Assembly (NCBI GenBank): GCA_910589115.1
Contig: CAJUSB010000019.1
Coordinates: forward strand, 1-10,991
DNA: 10,991 nucleotides
From: an uncultured Clostridia bacterium
GTDB lineage: Bacteria; Bacillota; Clostridia; Oscillospirales; Butyricicoccaceae
Reading direction: 5' to 3'
Position 1 is the first letter of the stretch; every line of letters begins with the position of its first letter. The position numbers and the translations under genes were made by a program. Below the pieces are notes generated by a model. The model searched no databases. It had not been told where the DNA came from and saw only the letters and a list, made by a program, of their open reading frames with translations. Of this stretch, positions 1-6,657 are shown one piece after another.

Positions 1-170
1 AACCGCTTACCTTATACGATATTTCCATTTACACAATTTATTTTTCACACCCAAACCGATATTGAAATCTTAAATATTATGCTTGGGAAATAAATTTCGT
101 TATTTTGCAGCCTGCCTAAAGCTGTGAAGACGCAGGGAAATCAGCGTCTCCCATCATTAGAAGACAGAAG
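1..170. other. Intergenic stretch without a recognisable gene
   Basis: No open reading frame with a ribosome binding site is visible on either strand. The left part is AT-rich. A short stem-loop is formed by AGACGC (128-133) and GCGTCT (144-149), without a U-tract on either side. A CCGATAT string at 56-62 resembles a sigma-D -10 box, but no matching -35 lies at the right distance. The stretch probably separates the chemotaxis gene from whatever lies to the left of the window. Confidence 0.4.
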
Positions 171-210
171 AAAAGAAACGTCCGCCTCCTCAACTGGGGG
201 GCGGACGTTT
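171..210 (-). terminator. Rho-independent terminator of the chemotaxis receptor gene
   Basis: Positions 176-186 and 200-210 form an 11-bp perfect GC-rich stem (AAACGTCCGCC / GGCGGACGTTT). Read on the minus strand it is followed by a T-rich tail (CTTTTCTTCTG). It lies about 50 nt past the stop codon of the minus-strand receptor gene, the expected place. On the plus strand it is followed only by TTTTC, so it may also stop weak transcription in the other direction. Confidence 0.8.
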
Positions 211-260
211 TCATGAAAATGATGTTGTGTGTATTGACGATGTTATTTCTGAACAGCTCC

Positions 261-1997
261 TTATACCGGTTCCTCTCTGATTTCAAACCGGTTCACCAGC
301 CCCTTTAAGAGTTTGGCTTGGCCTGACAGTTCGGAGCTTGCTGCTGCGCTTTCCTCGGAGGTGGCCGAGTTGGTCTGTACGACGCATGAAATCTGTTCGA
401 TCCCCATGGTAACCTGGGCAATGGATGCCGCCTGCTCCTGGGAGGCCTTCGAAATCTCATGGATCAGCTTCGCCGCTTCCTCGGAAGCAAGAACGATCCG
501 TCCGATCGACAAAGCAGTCTCATTTGCAATGCCGGTTCCTTCCCGCACGGCCTGGACCGTAGCGTCGATCAGGGAAGCCGTGTTCTTGGATGCTTCTGCC
601 GATTTGCTGGCCAGATTGCGGACTTCATCAGCAACCACGGCAAAACCTTTCCCCGCCGAACCGGCTCTGGCTGCTTCAACAGCTGCATTCAGGGCGAGAA
701 TATTGGTCTGAAAAGCAATATCTTCTATGGTTTTTATGATTTTACTGATTTCAGAGGCAGAATCATTGATTTGGTTTATTGCAGTCGTCATCTGCTCCAT
801 CTGCTCTTTGCCCTGTTCCAGATCCGCTGCTGTCGTCATAGCCTGTTCGCTGGCTATCTTTGCGTTCTCTGCATTATTCGCCACATGACCATGGATTTCA
901 TTGATTGTGGCTGCCAGTTCTTCTACAGCGGAGGCCTGCTCTGTAGCGCCCTGGGCCAGGGAGTGAGCACTGCTGGCAACCTGGTCCGAACCGGTGGCTA
1001 CTTTCATAGCGCTGGCATCCAGCTTTCGCAATGTATCGTTCAGCGTATGAATGGTATTTTGGAAAGAATTTTTGATCGGTGCAAAATCTCCTATATAATC
1101 CATATTCATCTCTAAATTGAGATTGCCTCTGTCAAGTTCCGCCAGGGAAGCAGAAATATCCGTTATATAATCCCTCCACGTCTGCACCGTTGTTGACAGT
1201 GCCCTGGTCAGATCACCGGTTTCATCCTCGGTATTAAAAACATGGACATCATCCTTCAGGTTGCCCAGGCTTAATTCTTTCAGACGTTCGGATGCTTCTT
1301 TGATGGGGTCTGAAATCCGTTTGGCAATGATGGAGACCACATAGATTCCCACCACAAAAACGGCCAGACCGGCAAAGAATATAATCAGCAGAGACAAGCG
1401 GCTGGATCTGCTGCACGCATCCAGCTCATCCTGGATGATCGGCAGCATATCCTCCTCGTAATTCCCGGTGCCGATATACCAGCCATACGGCTCAAATTTC
1501 TGGATGAATCCTCTTTTGGCCTTGGCCTCTGATTCACCCGGTTTGGCGAAATAGAAATCAATAAATCCGCCCCCGGGCTTATCACCGGCAGCAATGGTAT
1601 CCCGTACAAAATAATTCCCTTTTTCATCCGTGGAATTATAGCGGTTTGTACCCTCTACCTCTGGTTTGATGTGTACGGCGTTGGTCCCGTCCGCCATATC
1701 AGCCCAAAAATATCCGGCTCCGTTGTTATATCTGGTAGAACGGACGATATATTTGGCATTTTCCATAGCTTCTTTTTCTGAAATCAAGCCGGATTGATAT
1801 TTATCATATTCTGCCTGCAACACCCCGACCATGCACTCTACCTGGCTCTGGATGATCTGATCCAGCTTTTCCTTTTCTGCGGTGATCACATTGTTGTATG
1901 CAAACCGCAAAGATACGTTAGATAGCAGGGAAAGCAAAAATACAGCCAAAAAGGTAAGGATACCAATGCTTGAAATTAGTTTTCCGCGCAGTTTCAT
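261..1997 (-). CDS. Methyl-accepting chemotaxis protein with extracellular single-Cache domain
   Basis: This is a membrane chemoreceptor that senses an extracellular ligand and controls the CheA kinase. With the chosen start it has 578 residues. A first membrane helix lies at about 7-26. An outside sCache_2-like domain at about 34-200 has the signatures GAGYFWADM, HIKPEVEGTN and YGWYIGTG. A second helix follows at about 201-225, then HAMP from about 226 to 275, then a long helical signalling domain. The hairpin tip, IEDIAFQTNILALNAA starting near residue 424, is close to the invariant MCP sequence and contacts CheA/CheW. There is no C-terminal CheR-docking pentapeptide. I chose the ATG at 1997 because AGGAG (2006-2010) stands 8 nt upstream and the protein then begins with the short basic segment MKLRGK before the first helix. 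The open frame extends to 2102, but that ATG lacks a Shine-Dalgarno. The ligand is unknown; sCache_2 receptors often bind small organic acids. The gene looks monocistronic and less GC-rich than the rest of the window. Confidence 0.95.
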   Translation of the reverse strand: MKLRGKLISSIGILTFLAVFLLSLLSNVSLRFAYNNVITAEKEKLDQIIQSQVECMVGVLQAEYDKYQSGLISEKEAMENAKYIVRSTRYNNGAGYFWADMADGTNAVHIKPEVEGTNRYNSTDEKGNYFVRDTIAAGDKPGGGFIDFYFAKPGESEAKAKRGFIQKFEPYGWYIGTGNYEEDMLPIIQDELDACSRSSRLSLLIIFFAGLAVFVVGIYVVSIIAKRISDPIKEASERLKELSLGNLKDDVHVFNTEDETGDLTRALSTTVQTWRDYITDISASLAELDRGNLNLEMNMDYIGDFAPIKNSFQNTIHTLNDTLRKLDASAMKVATGSDQVASSAHSLAQGATEQASAVEELAATINEIHGHVANNAENAKIASEQAMTTAADLEQGKEQMEQMTTAINQINDSASEISKIIKTIEDIAFQTNILALNAAVEAARAGSAGKGFAVVADEVRNLASKSAEASKNTASLIDATVQAVREGTGIANETALSIGRIVLASEEAAKLIHEISKASQEQAASIAQVTMGIEQISCVVQTNSATSEESAAASSELSGQAKLLKGLVNRFEIREEPV

Positions 1998-2121
1998 TTT
2001 TAAGACTCCTCTCTCGTTCCGGTGCTTCACGTTTGAAATTTTCATATAAATTTCCTGGGATATTTTGATTCGGGACTGCTCGTTTATGCCCGTTTTGTCC
2101 ATTCGGGGGGCAATAGGTACA

Positions 2122-2226
2122 TCAGAAATTGTGTTTACGCCTTGTGCTCAGGCGCAGAAGTGGAAAATAGGAACAGGAATCTTCTGACTGCTGGCATTCA
2201 TAATCTAGTAGGGCGGCTGACTGCAT
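2122..2226 (-). CDS. Possible 34-residue leader ORF upstream of the chemotaxis gene
   Basis: A 35-codon frame starts with ATG (2226-2224) just after a perfect AGGAGG and ends with TGA at 2122. Its product begins MQSAALLDYECQQSED and ends STRRKHNF. It has an acidic N-terminal half with two cysteines and a basic C-terminus, and no membrane segment. A small stem GTAAA/TTTAC sits directly upstream of the ribosome binding site. I do not recognise the peptide. The case for it is the strong ribosome binding site and its place inside the long leader of the receptor gene. Against it, short ORFs arise by chance and no homologue is known to me. It may act as a translated leader rather than as a functional protein. 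Confidence 0.35.
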   Translation of the reverse strand: MQSAALLDYECQQSEDSCSYFPLLRLSTRRKHNF

Positions 2227-2330
2227 ATTTCCTCCTGAAAAGTAAAGATTTTACAGGTGTTGAAAATGTACGAAAGCAAGTGGCCGTGCAAGACTGCTTT
2301 TAGGTGTTTTACACAAATTCCATTTATTTA

Positions 2331-2359
2331 ATTATAATCCATAATCCGCCAAAAGTCTA
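2331..2359 (-). promoter_or_regulatory. Candidate sigma-A promoter of the chemotaxis gene
   Basis: On the minus strand TAGACT (2359-2354, 4 of 6 matches) and a perfect TATAAT (2336-2331) are 17 nt apart. Transcription would start near 2324, giving a leader of about 325 nt before the receptor start and about 100 nt before the small ORF. No good sigma-D (flagellar) promoter was found in the leader. Confidence 0.5.
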
Positions 2360-2389
2360 TAGTATATTCTAATAAAAATCTTTTTTTTC

Positions 2390-2421
2390 AAAAAAACGGC
2401 CCTCCATGAAAGGAGAGGCCG
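2390..2421 (-). terminator. Terminator downstream of the CmpB-like membrane protein gene
   Basis: On the minus strand a GC-rich hairpin (CGGCC and CTCC pairing with GGAG and GGCCG at 2397-2421, one bulged base) runs straight into seven T residues (2396-2390). It stands about 135 nt after the stop of the gene at 2555-3091 and just before the receptor promoter, so it insulates the two genes. Confidence 0.8.
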
Positions 2422-2554
2422 CTGGAAAACCTGTAGTCTGGTCTGTCCGGGGATATTATATATAGGTATTGATTAAAAAGCAGTTTATAAAGGAATGCTG
2501 CCAAGTGAGAGGCGCAGCTGCGGGATAATACAGGCAGGAACGTGCCCGAAAGGT

Positions 2555-3091
2555 TCAAATTATTTTTACCAAGAAATCAAGCGCCATGATTCCGAAACAG
2601 ACGATAAATAAATACCTTCGAGCCTTATCGCTCAGCAGCCGGTCTGCCCGTTCAAACAGCGGCTGCAAGATATATAAGAATATCATTCCGCCCACGCCAA
2701 ACCGGAAGCTCGGGTTCAGGGCAATGCGCCCCTGGAAATTCGCCGGGTATGTCGAGTAATCCCAAAGCCAGCTGCCTGTTACTGCTTCCAGCAGGTAGCT
2801 TGTTCCCAGTTCCAGCAGTGTTGTCAGGGCCATTATCAATAAAAATACGAGGATCGGACTAATATTCACTCTGCCAAGTGTCAGCCTTTTGCGGCGGAGC
2901 CAGCCAAGCAGTCCAATTAAAAGCAGGGCGCCAAATCCATATACAGGGCAATAAGGCCCAAACAGAAAGCCTCTGTTCGAGAATCCCCAGCGGTAAACGA
3001 CGACCTCTAAAAACACCTCGTAGCACCAGCCCAGCACCGAGTAAGCAAAAAAACAAAGAAAATAAAATTCCGGCAGTCGTTCTTTTTTCAT
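2555..3091 (-). CDS. CmpB-like putative ABC transporter permease family membrane protein
   Basis: This is an integral membrane protein of 178 residues with about five helices (roughly 9-26, 47-64, 78-100, 130-146 and 159-176). It carries hallmarks of the Pfam family ABC_trans_CmpB (PF06541): GWCYE near 21-25, RGFLFGPYCPVYGFG at 40-54, a LLELGTSYLLE helix followed by WLWDYS (109-113 region), and GRIALNPS at 121-128. The family is often annotated 'putative ABC transporter permease', but no ATP-binding or substrate-binding partner is next to it, and its true role is not known. The start is supported by AGGAGG 8 nt upstream. It has its own promoter and terminator, so it is probably expressed alone. 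Length is normal and there is no sign of damage. Confidence 0.85.
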   Translation of the reverse strand: MKKERLPEFYFLCFFAYSVLGWCYEVFLEVVVYRWGFSNRGFLFGPYCPVYGFGALLLIGLLGWLRRKRLTLGRVNISPILVFLLIMALTTLLELGTSYLLEAVTGSWLWDYSTYPANFQGRIALNPSFRFGVGGMIFLYILQPLFERADRLLSDKARRYLFIVCFGIMALDFLVKII

Positions 3092-3133
3092 TGTGATCCC
3101 CTCCTGCGGCTTATTCTTAACAGAATATTTTCC

Positions 3134-3162
3134 ATTTTACCATAAGAAAAGGATGTTGGCAA
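3134..3162 (-). promoter_or_regulatory. Strong sigma-A promoter of the CmpB-like gene
   Basis: On the minus strand TTGCCA (3162-3157, 5 of 6 matches) is followed after exactly 17 nt by TAAAAT (3139-3134), with a TGG extended -10 directly before it. The transcript would start near 3127, about 36 nt before the ATG. Confidence 0.8.
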
Positions 3163-3292
3163 GGGGCGGCTGCTTTCTGAACAAGCCGGCCTGTCCATTT
3201 ACAAAGGTCAGCAGATAATAGAGGGAATACTCATTTGTTGGGCATCGAAAGGGAATGCTGTGACCGGTTCACGGATGCTGCACATATTTTGC

Positions 3293-3826
3293 TCAGTGCA
3301 TTCCGGCAGGCATGTGCAACCGGGAGATATCCACGCCTTCCAAGGTCAGGAGCTGCAATTTCCGTTCGATACCGCCTGCATAGCCTGCAAGGCTGCCATT
3401 TGCGGCCACTACGCGGTGGCAGGGGATGATAATGGAAATTGGATTGTGACCGACTGCGCCGCCGACCGCCTGTCCGCTCATGCTGGGACGGTGCATCTGT
3501 TGTGCGGCATTCCGTGCGAGCTTGCCGTAGGTGGTCGTTTCGCCATAGGGGATTTCGCACAGCAGTTTCCAGAGTACCTGTCGGAAGGGGGTTCCGGCGG
3601 GGCGCAGTGTCAGTTCCTGCGGGTTTGGCTTTTCACCAGAAAAATACCGGTCAAGCCAATTTTCAGCGGCGGAGAGCACTGCAGAGCTGCCGCATATTGG
3701 CGGGCCAGCCGGGAGCCCTTCTCCAAAATATTTCTGTCCCTCCATCCATAGGCCGATGAGTGCGTCATCCTGACAGGCGAGTGTCAGCGGCCCCAGCGGC
3801 GACTGGTATATCGTTGTATAATACAT
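3293..3826 (-). CDS. ogt: Methylated-DNA--protein-cysteine S-methyltransferase (Ogt/MGMT type)
   Basis: This suicide repair enzyme moves the alkyl group from O6-alkylguanine (and O4-alkylthymine) in DNA onto its own cysteine, restoring the base directly. The 177-residue protein has an N-terminal ribonuclease-like domain (about 1-75, starting MYYTTIYQSPLGPL). The C-terminal DNA-binding and active-site domain has TPFRQVLW...IPYGETTTYG (helix-turn-helix region, 79-101), AVGGAVGHNPI (120-130) and the PCHRV active site at 135-139 with acceptor Cys136. GYAGGIERK follows at 148-156. No Ada-type regulator domain is fused. AAGGAAGG stands a few bases before the ATG. The C-terminal tail (about 168-177) is somewhat longer than usual. 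No clear terminator follows; the next gene has its own promoter about 130 nt downstream. A MITE-like element fills most of its leader. Confidence 0.95.
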   Translation of the reverse strand: MYYTTIYQSPLGPLTLACQDDALIGLWMEGQKYFGEGLPAGPPICGSSAVLSAAENWLDRYFSGEKPNPQELTLRPAGTPFRQVLWKLLCEIPYGETTTYGKLARNAAQQMHRPSMSGQAVGGAVGHNPISIIIPCHRVVAANGSLAGYAGGIERKLQLLTLEGVDISRLHMPAGMH

Positions 3827-3846
3827 TATTTTTCCTTCCTTATTTA

Positions 3847-4006
3847 GAGCCTATCCTGAAATAACCCGCACACAGTTCGCTTGCATCATTTCGGTCATGC
3901 TGCACCGGTTTCCCTTGAAACCCGACAGGAATCCTGTAGAAATCGGCTTTGCCTGATGAAAATTCCGACGGCGCAGCCTGCGCACGTCTTATTTTGGGAT
4001 AGGCAC
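3847..4006. repeat. MITE-like element with terminal inverted repeats
   Basis: The ends are imperfect inverted repeats: GCCTATCCTGAAATAA at 3849-3864, and at 3989-4004 a sequence whose complement is GCCTATCCCAAAATAA (14 of 16 identical). AG also flanks both ends outward. Inside lies a string of small palindromes: GGTTTC/GAAACC (3907-3922), ACAGGA/TCCTGT (3925-3937) and GCGCA/TGCGC (3971-3983). No protein is encoded with a plausible start. Size (about 160 bp), terminal repeats and lack of coding match a miniature inverted-repeat element moved in trans by a transposase not in this window. I see no clear target-site duplication. It could also be an interspersed structured repeat of other origin. 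Read from the minus strand it would lie within the ogt leader RNA. Confidence 0.6.
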
Positions 4007-4021
4007 TTACTTCTGGTTTCT

Positions 4022-4050
4022 AGTATATCACAAAAAAGGAAATTTGTACA
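4022..4050 (-). promoter_or_regulatory. Candidate promoter of ogt, upstream of the MITE-like element
   Basis: On the minus strand TGTACA (4050-4045, 4 of 6) and TATACT (4027-4022, 5 of 6) are 17 nt apart, with TGA directly before the -10 (extended -10). Transcription would start near 4015 and run through the whole repeat before reaching ogt. No comparably good promoter is seen between the repeat and ogt. Confidence 0.5.
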
Positions 4051-4150
4051 TCTTTTTGCGGATCTGTCGTGGCATAGTATATGATATTTACAATTTGTTG
4101 ATACACTGGCTTGTAAAATACAGCAAATCAAGAATTACCGAAAAAAATGC

Positions 4151-4179
4151 TTGAAATCTGATTTGAGCTATAGTATAAT
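4151..4179 (+). promoter_or_regulatory. Near-consensus promoter of the SRP RNA gene
   Basis: TTGAAA (4151-4156) and a perfect TATAAT (4174-4179) are separated by exactly 17 nt. The start would be near 4186, about 40 nt before the mature 5' end deduced from pairing. This 5' extension contains a GGCAGC/GCTGCC stem (4192-4197 with 4211-4216). Trimming of an extended precursor is known for Bacillus subtilis scRNA, where RNase III does it. Confidence 0.85.
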
Positions 4180-4225
4180 GAAAGAACTGATGGCAGCGGC
4201 CGGGTTGGCGGCTGCCTGCGCGAAG

Positions 4226-4520
4226 CGCCGTATAAGGCCGCACTAGACGGGGCGGCAGCGGTGCCTTGTACCTGCAATCCGCTACAGCAGGGTGGAATTC
4301 CGGCAATGAGGGATGCTGCCCCCCACGTTTGCGATGGCATTTGCGGTAATGACCGATTGGTACTGCGCAACGGAGGACTGTGAACCATGTCAGGCGGGGA
4401 ACCGAGCAGCATTAAACAGAACCCTCTGTGTGCCGCAGAGCTGCCGATTGCGAACCGTGTCTGCTAAGAGGCTGTGGGAGGGCCGCGTTTCGACTTGCGG
4501 GTGTGCGGTCTTATAGGGCG
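4226..4520 (+). ncRNA. ffs: Signal recognition particle RNA, long form with Alu domain
   Basis: This is the RNA core of the particle that, with Ffh, targets nascent membrane and secreted proteins. Three parts identify it. The ends pair over about 18 bp (4226-4243 with 4503-4520, one mismatch and one G-U). The Alu domain has the conserved run GTGCCTTGTACCTGCAATCC starting at 4261, close to the Bacillus small cytoplasmic RNA. The Ffh-binding S domain has CCATGTCAGG, a GGAA tetraloop at 4398-4401, GAGCAGCATTAA and GTGTGCCGCAGAGCTGCC. The stem closing the tetraloop is CGG/CCG instead of the common UCC/GGA. Length of about 295 nt is somewhat above the 271 nt of Bacillus. Its place directly upstream of dnaX is the ancestral Firmicutes arrangement. 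The exact ends are inferred from pairing; TTTT follows at once at 4521. Open reading frames across this stretch are not genes. Confidence 0.93.
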
Positions 4521-4565
4521 TTTTGTGCATATCAGGTCATTTTGGGTTTTATGGAAAAGAAGGGC

Positions 4566-4610
4566 CGCCGTCCGCAGCTGCGGGGGATACGGCGATACTG
4601 AAAACCGTAT
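4566..4610 (+). other. Stem-loops between SRP RNA and the terminator
   Basis: Two overlapping structures are visible. CCGCAGCTGCGG is a perfect palindrome flanked by CGCCGT and ACGGCG (4566-4595), and ATACGG pairs with CCGTAT (4588-4593 with 4605-4610). They share ACGG, so they exclude each other. They may simply be the 3' part of the SRP RNA precursor. A regulatory role for dnaX is possible but not shown. Confidence 0.35.
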
Positions 4611-4616
4611 TTCGCA

Positions 4617-4649
4617 GATGGGCAGATTCATCATCTGCCCATCTTTTTT
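4617..4649 (+). terminator. Perfect rho-independent terminator between SRP RNA and dnaX
   Basis: An 11-bp perfect stem (GATGGGCAGAT at 4617-4627, ATCTGCCCATC at 4633-4643) with a 5-nt loop runs into six T residues. It ends only 18 nt before the dnaX start codon, so it must act on transcripts from the SRP RNA side. dnaX then depends on read-through, on regulated termination, or on a promoter I could not identify with confidence. Confidence 0.92.
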
Positions 4650-4667
4650 CATTGGGAGGGATTCGCC

Positions 4668-6296
4668 TTGTATCAGGCGCTTTACCGGAAATGGCGTCCG
4701 TTGGCTTTTGCTGACGTTGTCGGACAACAGCATATTACGGACACCCTGCGTGCTCAGCTCCAGGCCGGGCGGCTGTCCCATGCATATCTGTTTACGGGTA
4801 CGCGCGGGACGGGCAAGACGACTTGTGCGAAGATCCTGTCGCGTGCGGTCAACTGTGAAGATCCCCGGGACGGTGACCCGTGCGGCGTATGTCCGGCCTG
4901 TCAGGGCATCCTTGACGGCTCGGTGCTGGATGTTGTGGAGTTGGATGCTGCGTCTAATAACGGTGTTGACAATATTCGCGATATTCTGAATGAAACCCGT
5001 TATACACCGGCTGCTGTCAAGCGCCGCGTGTATATTATTGACGAGGTGCATATGCTGTCTGCGGGGGCGTTCAACGCGTTACTGAAAACGTTGGAGGAGC
5101 CGCCGCCGCATGTGCTGTTTATTTTGGCGACGACGGAGATTCACAAGGTCCCGCAGACCATTTTGTCCCGGTGTCAACGGTTTGACTTTCGCCGGATCGA
5201 CCCGCGCGATATTGCGAAACGCCTGACAGAGATTGCCGCAGCGGAAGGGATTGCCGTTACTGACGGTGCAGCGCAGCTGATTGCGCGGCTTGCTGACGGC
5301 GCGATGCGCGATGCACTCTCTATGTTGGACCGTGCGTCGGGCGGCGGCCCGGTGGATGAAGCGGCAGTCACGGAAAGCCTTGGTGTCCTGGGCGCGGACG
5401 ACGCGGTAGGGCTGATGGAAAGCCTGAAAGCGGGCGATGCAGCGGCCGCAGTGCGCCTGATTGGCGAATATTATCGGGCAGGGCGTGACTTGACGGGCGT
5501 TTATGACCAGCTTTTGGGGCTGATTCGGGATATGCTGCTGGTATGTTCTGCAAAGACGGATGTTTCGGCTTTGCTCAGCCCGGCGTATTCGGCTGAAACG
5601 GTGCAGCAGCTTTGTATTGGTGTTGCGCCTGCGACTATGATTGCATGGTCACATGTTATTCAGGAAAGTTTGACACGCCAGCGCACGGCATCCAACCGGC
5701 GTATAGAGGCGGAATTATGCGCTGTGCGGCTGTGCGGCCTGCGCGGCGATGATTATGATGATTTGACCGGGCGGGTATCCGCCATTGAGGAAAAACTGAA
5801 ACATGGCGTTCCGGTACGGATGCAGCCTGCTTCCGGATTGGGCAGCGGCGGGGAAGACGCGCCGCCTCCGCCGGGGGATGAGGATGCGCCTCCGCCGCCT
5901 GACGACAGTGATGCGCCGGACTGGGTAAGTGAGGAGCTTCCGGCGCAGGCGCAGCAGAAGCCGAAACCTGCGGCGCCGGTGAAGGAATGGCCGGGCTGGC
6001 CGCAGCTGCTTGAGGCGCTGCAGGATAGGGTGAGCATTGCGGTGCGCATGAATTTGCAGCTTTCGGGCAAGGCGGTGCTTACGGATGCGGGGCTGACCGT
6101 TCTTTGTGATGATGAAGTCACGCAAAATCTTGCAAAAAGCGCCCAGCAGGCGATAGATGAAGCGGCGGCAGCCGTTCTTGGGCGTGCAGTAAAGGTAAAG
6201 ATCCGTCTTGCAGATGCGCAGGCGGAAAATAACAGCGCACTGGACGAAATCGTCGAGCTCGCGCATAAACTGGATATTGAAGTCACTGAATTTTAG
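4668..6296 (+). CDS. dnaX: DNA polymerase III subunit gamma/tau
   Basis: DnaX is the ATPase of the clamp loader, which places the beta clamp on primed DNA and links polymerases at the replication fork. The 542-residue protein starts MYQALYRKWRP. It has a Walker A GTRGTGKT at 44-51, a zinc-binding module with Cys63, Cys72, Cys75 and Cys78, a Walker B/DExx IIDEVH at 123-128, sensor 1 LATTE at 153-157, and the SRC motif at 167-169 with the arginine finger. Domain III runs to about 360. Then come a proline- and aspartate-rich linker (about 396-417, with EDAPPPPGD and DEDAPPPPDD in tandem) and a C-terminal tau domain to 542. The start is TTG at 4668, with GGGAGGG 7 nt upstream. The stop overlaps the ribosome binding site of ybaB, so the two are coupled. 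I saw no obvious A-rich slippery site of the kind that makes gamma in E. coli. Confidence 0.97.
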   Translation: MYQALYRKWRPLAFADVVGQQHITDTLRAQLQAGRLSHAYLFTGTRGTGKTTCAKILSRAVNCEDPRDGDPCGVCPACQGILDGSVLDVVELDAASNNGVDNIRDILNETRYTPAAVKRRVYIIDEVHMLSAGAFNALLKTLEEPPPHVLFILATTEIHKVPQTILSRCQRFDFRRIDPRDIAKRLTEIAAAEGIAVTDGAAQLIARLADGAMRDALSMLDRASGGGPVDEAAVTESLGVLGADDAVGLMESLKAGDAAAAVRLIGEYYRAGRDLTGVYDQLLGLIRDMLLVCSAKTDVSALLSPAYSAETVQQLCIGVAPATMIAWSHVIQESLTRQRTASNRRIEAELCAVRLCGLRGDDYDDLTGRVSAIEEKLKHGVPVRMQPASGLGSGGEDAPPPPGDEDAPPPPDDSDAPDWVSEELPAQAQQKPKPAAPVKEWPGWPQLLEALQDRVSIAVRMNLQLSGKAVLTDAGLTVLCDDEVTQNLAKSAQQAIDEAAAAVLGRAVKVKIRLADAQAENNSALDEIVELAHKLDIEVTEF

Positions 6297-6309
6297 GAGG
6301 ATGACAATT

Positions 6310-6654
6310 ATGGCAAAGGGCAAATTTGGCGGCATGGGCGGCGGCATGAATATGGGAGCGATGATCAAGCAGGCCCAGAAGATGCAGAATGATATGGCGA
6401 AGCTCCAGGATGAGATTGCGGTAATGGAGACGGAAGCGACTGCGGGCGGCGGTGCGGTCACGGCTGTTGTGATTGGCACGACGACGGTCAAGAGCCTGAC
6501 GCTGAAACCTGAAATTGTTGATCCGGAGGATATAGAGATGCTTCAGGATCTTGTGGTTGCGGCGGTAAACGAAGCGCTTCGTTCGGCGAATGACAAGCAG
6601 GCGGAGCAGATGAAGCGGGTAACGGGCGGCATGTCCATGCCTGGGTTGTTTTAA
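6310..6654 (+). CDS. ybaB: YbaB/EbfC family nucleoid-associated protein
   Basis: YbaB/EbfC proteins are small dimeric DNA-binding proteins thought to shape the nucleoid or help repair. They lie almost always between dnaX and recR, as here. The 114-residue protein has a Gly/Met-rich N-terminus (MAKGKFGGMGGGMNM), the helix MIKQAQKMQNDMAKLQDEI (18-36), a beta region with GGGAVTAVVIG (46-56), the DPEDIEMLQDLVVAAVNEA helix (71-89), and the usual MPGLF ending. I chose the ATG at 6310, 9 nt after AGGAGG (6295-6300). The in-frame ATG at 6301 directly abuts the ribosome binding site and is unlikely. The gene starts 13 nt after the dnaX stop and ends 3 nt before recR. Confidence 0.95.
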   Translation: MAKGKFGGMGGGMNMGAMIKQAQKMQNDMAKLQDEIAVMETEATAGGGAVTAVVIGTTTVKSLTLKPEIVDPEDIEMLQDLVVAAVNEALRSANDKQAEQMKRVTGGMSMPGLF

Positions 6655-6657
6655 GGG

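Noticed and set aside
1998..2102. N-terminal extension of the chemoreceptor to an ATG at 2102
   Set aside because: No ribosome binding site precedes that ATG, while AGGAG stands 8 nt before the ATG at 1997. The extension would also put 35 extra residues before the first membrane helix.
2000..2330. Cyclic-di-GMP or other riboswitch in the receptor leader
   Set aside because: I looked for the GEMM-type conserved runs on the minus strand and did not find them; no other known aptamer pattern was recognised.
3840..4010. Target-site duplication around the MITE-like element
   Set aside because: The flanks (TTATTTAG left, ACTTACTT right) share only short AT-rich strings, so no duplication can be claimed.
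4313..5051. Open reading frames over the SRP RNA and its 3' region on both strands
   Set aside because: They overlap the conserved structured RNA, the terminator and the start of dnaX, have no ribosome binding sites, and resemble no protein family.
6208..6309. Longer start for ybaB inside dnaX
   Set aside because: The conserved YbaB N-terminus begins at the ATG at 6310, 9 nt after AGGAGG; the upstream part is only dnaX in another frame.
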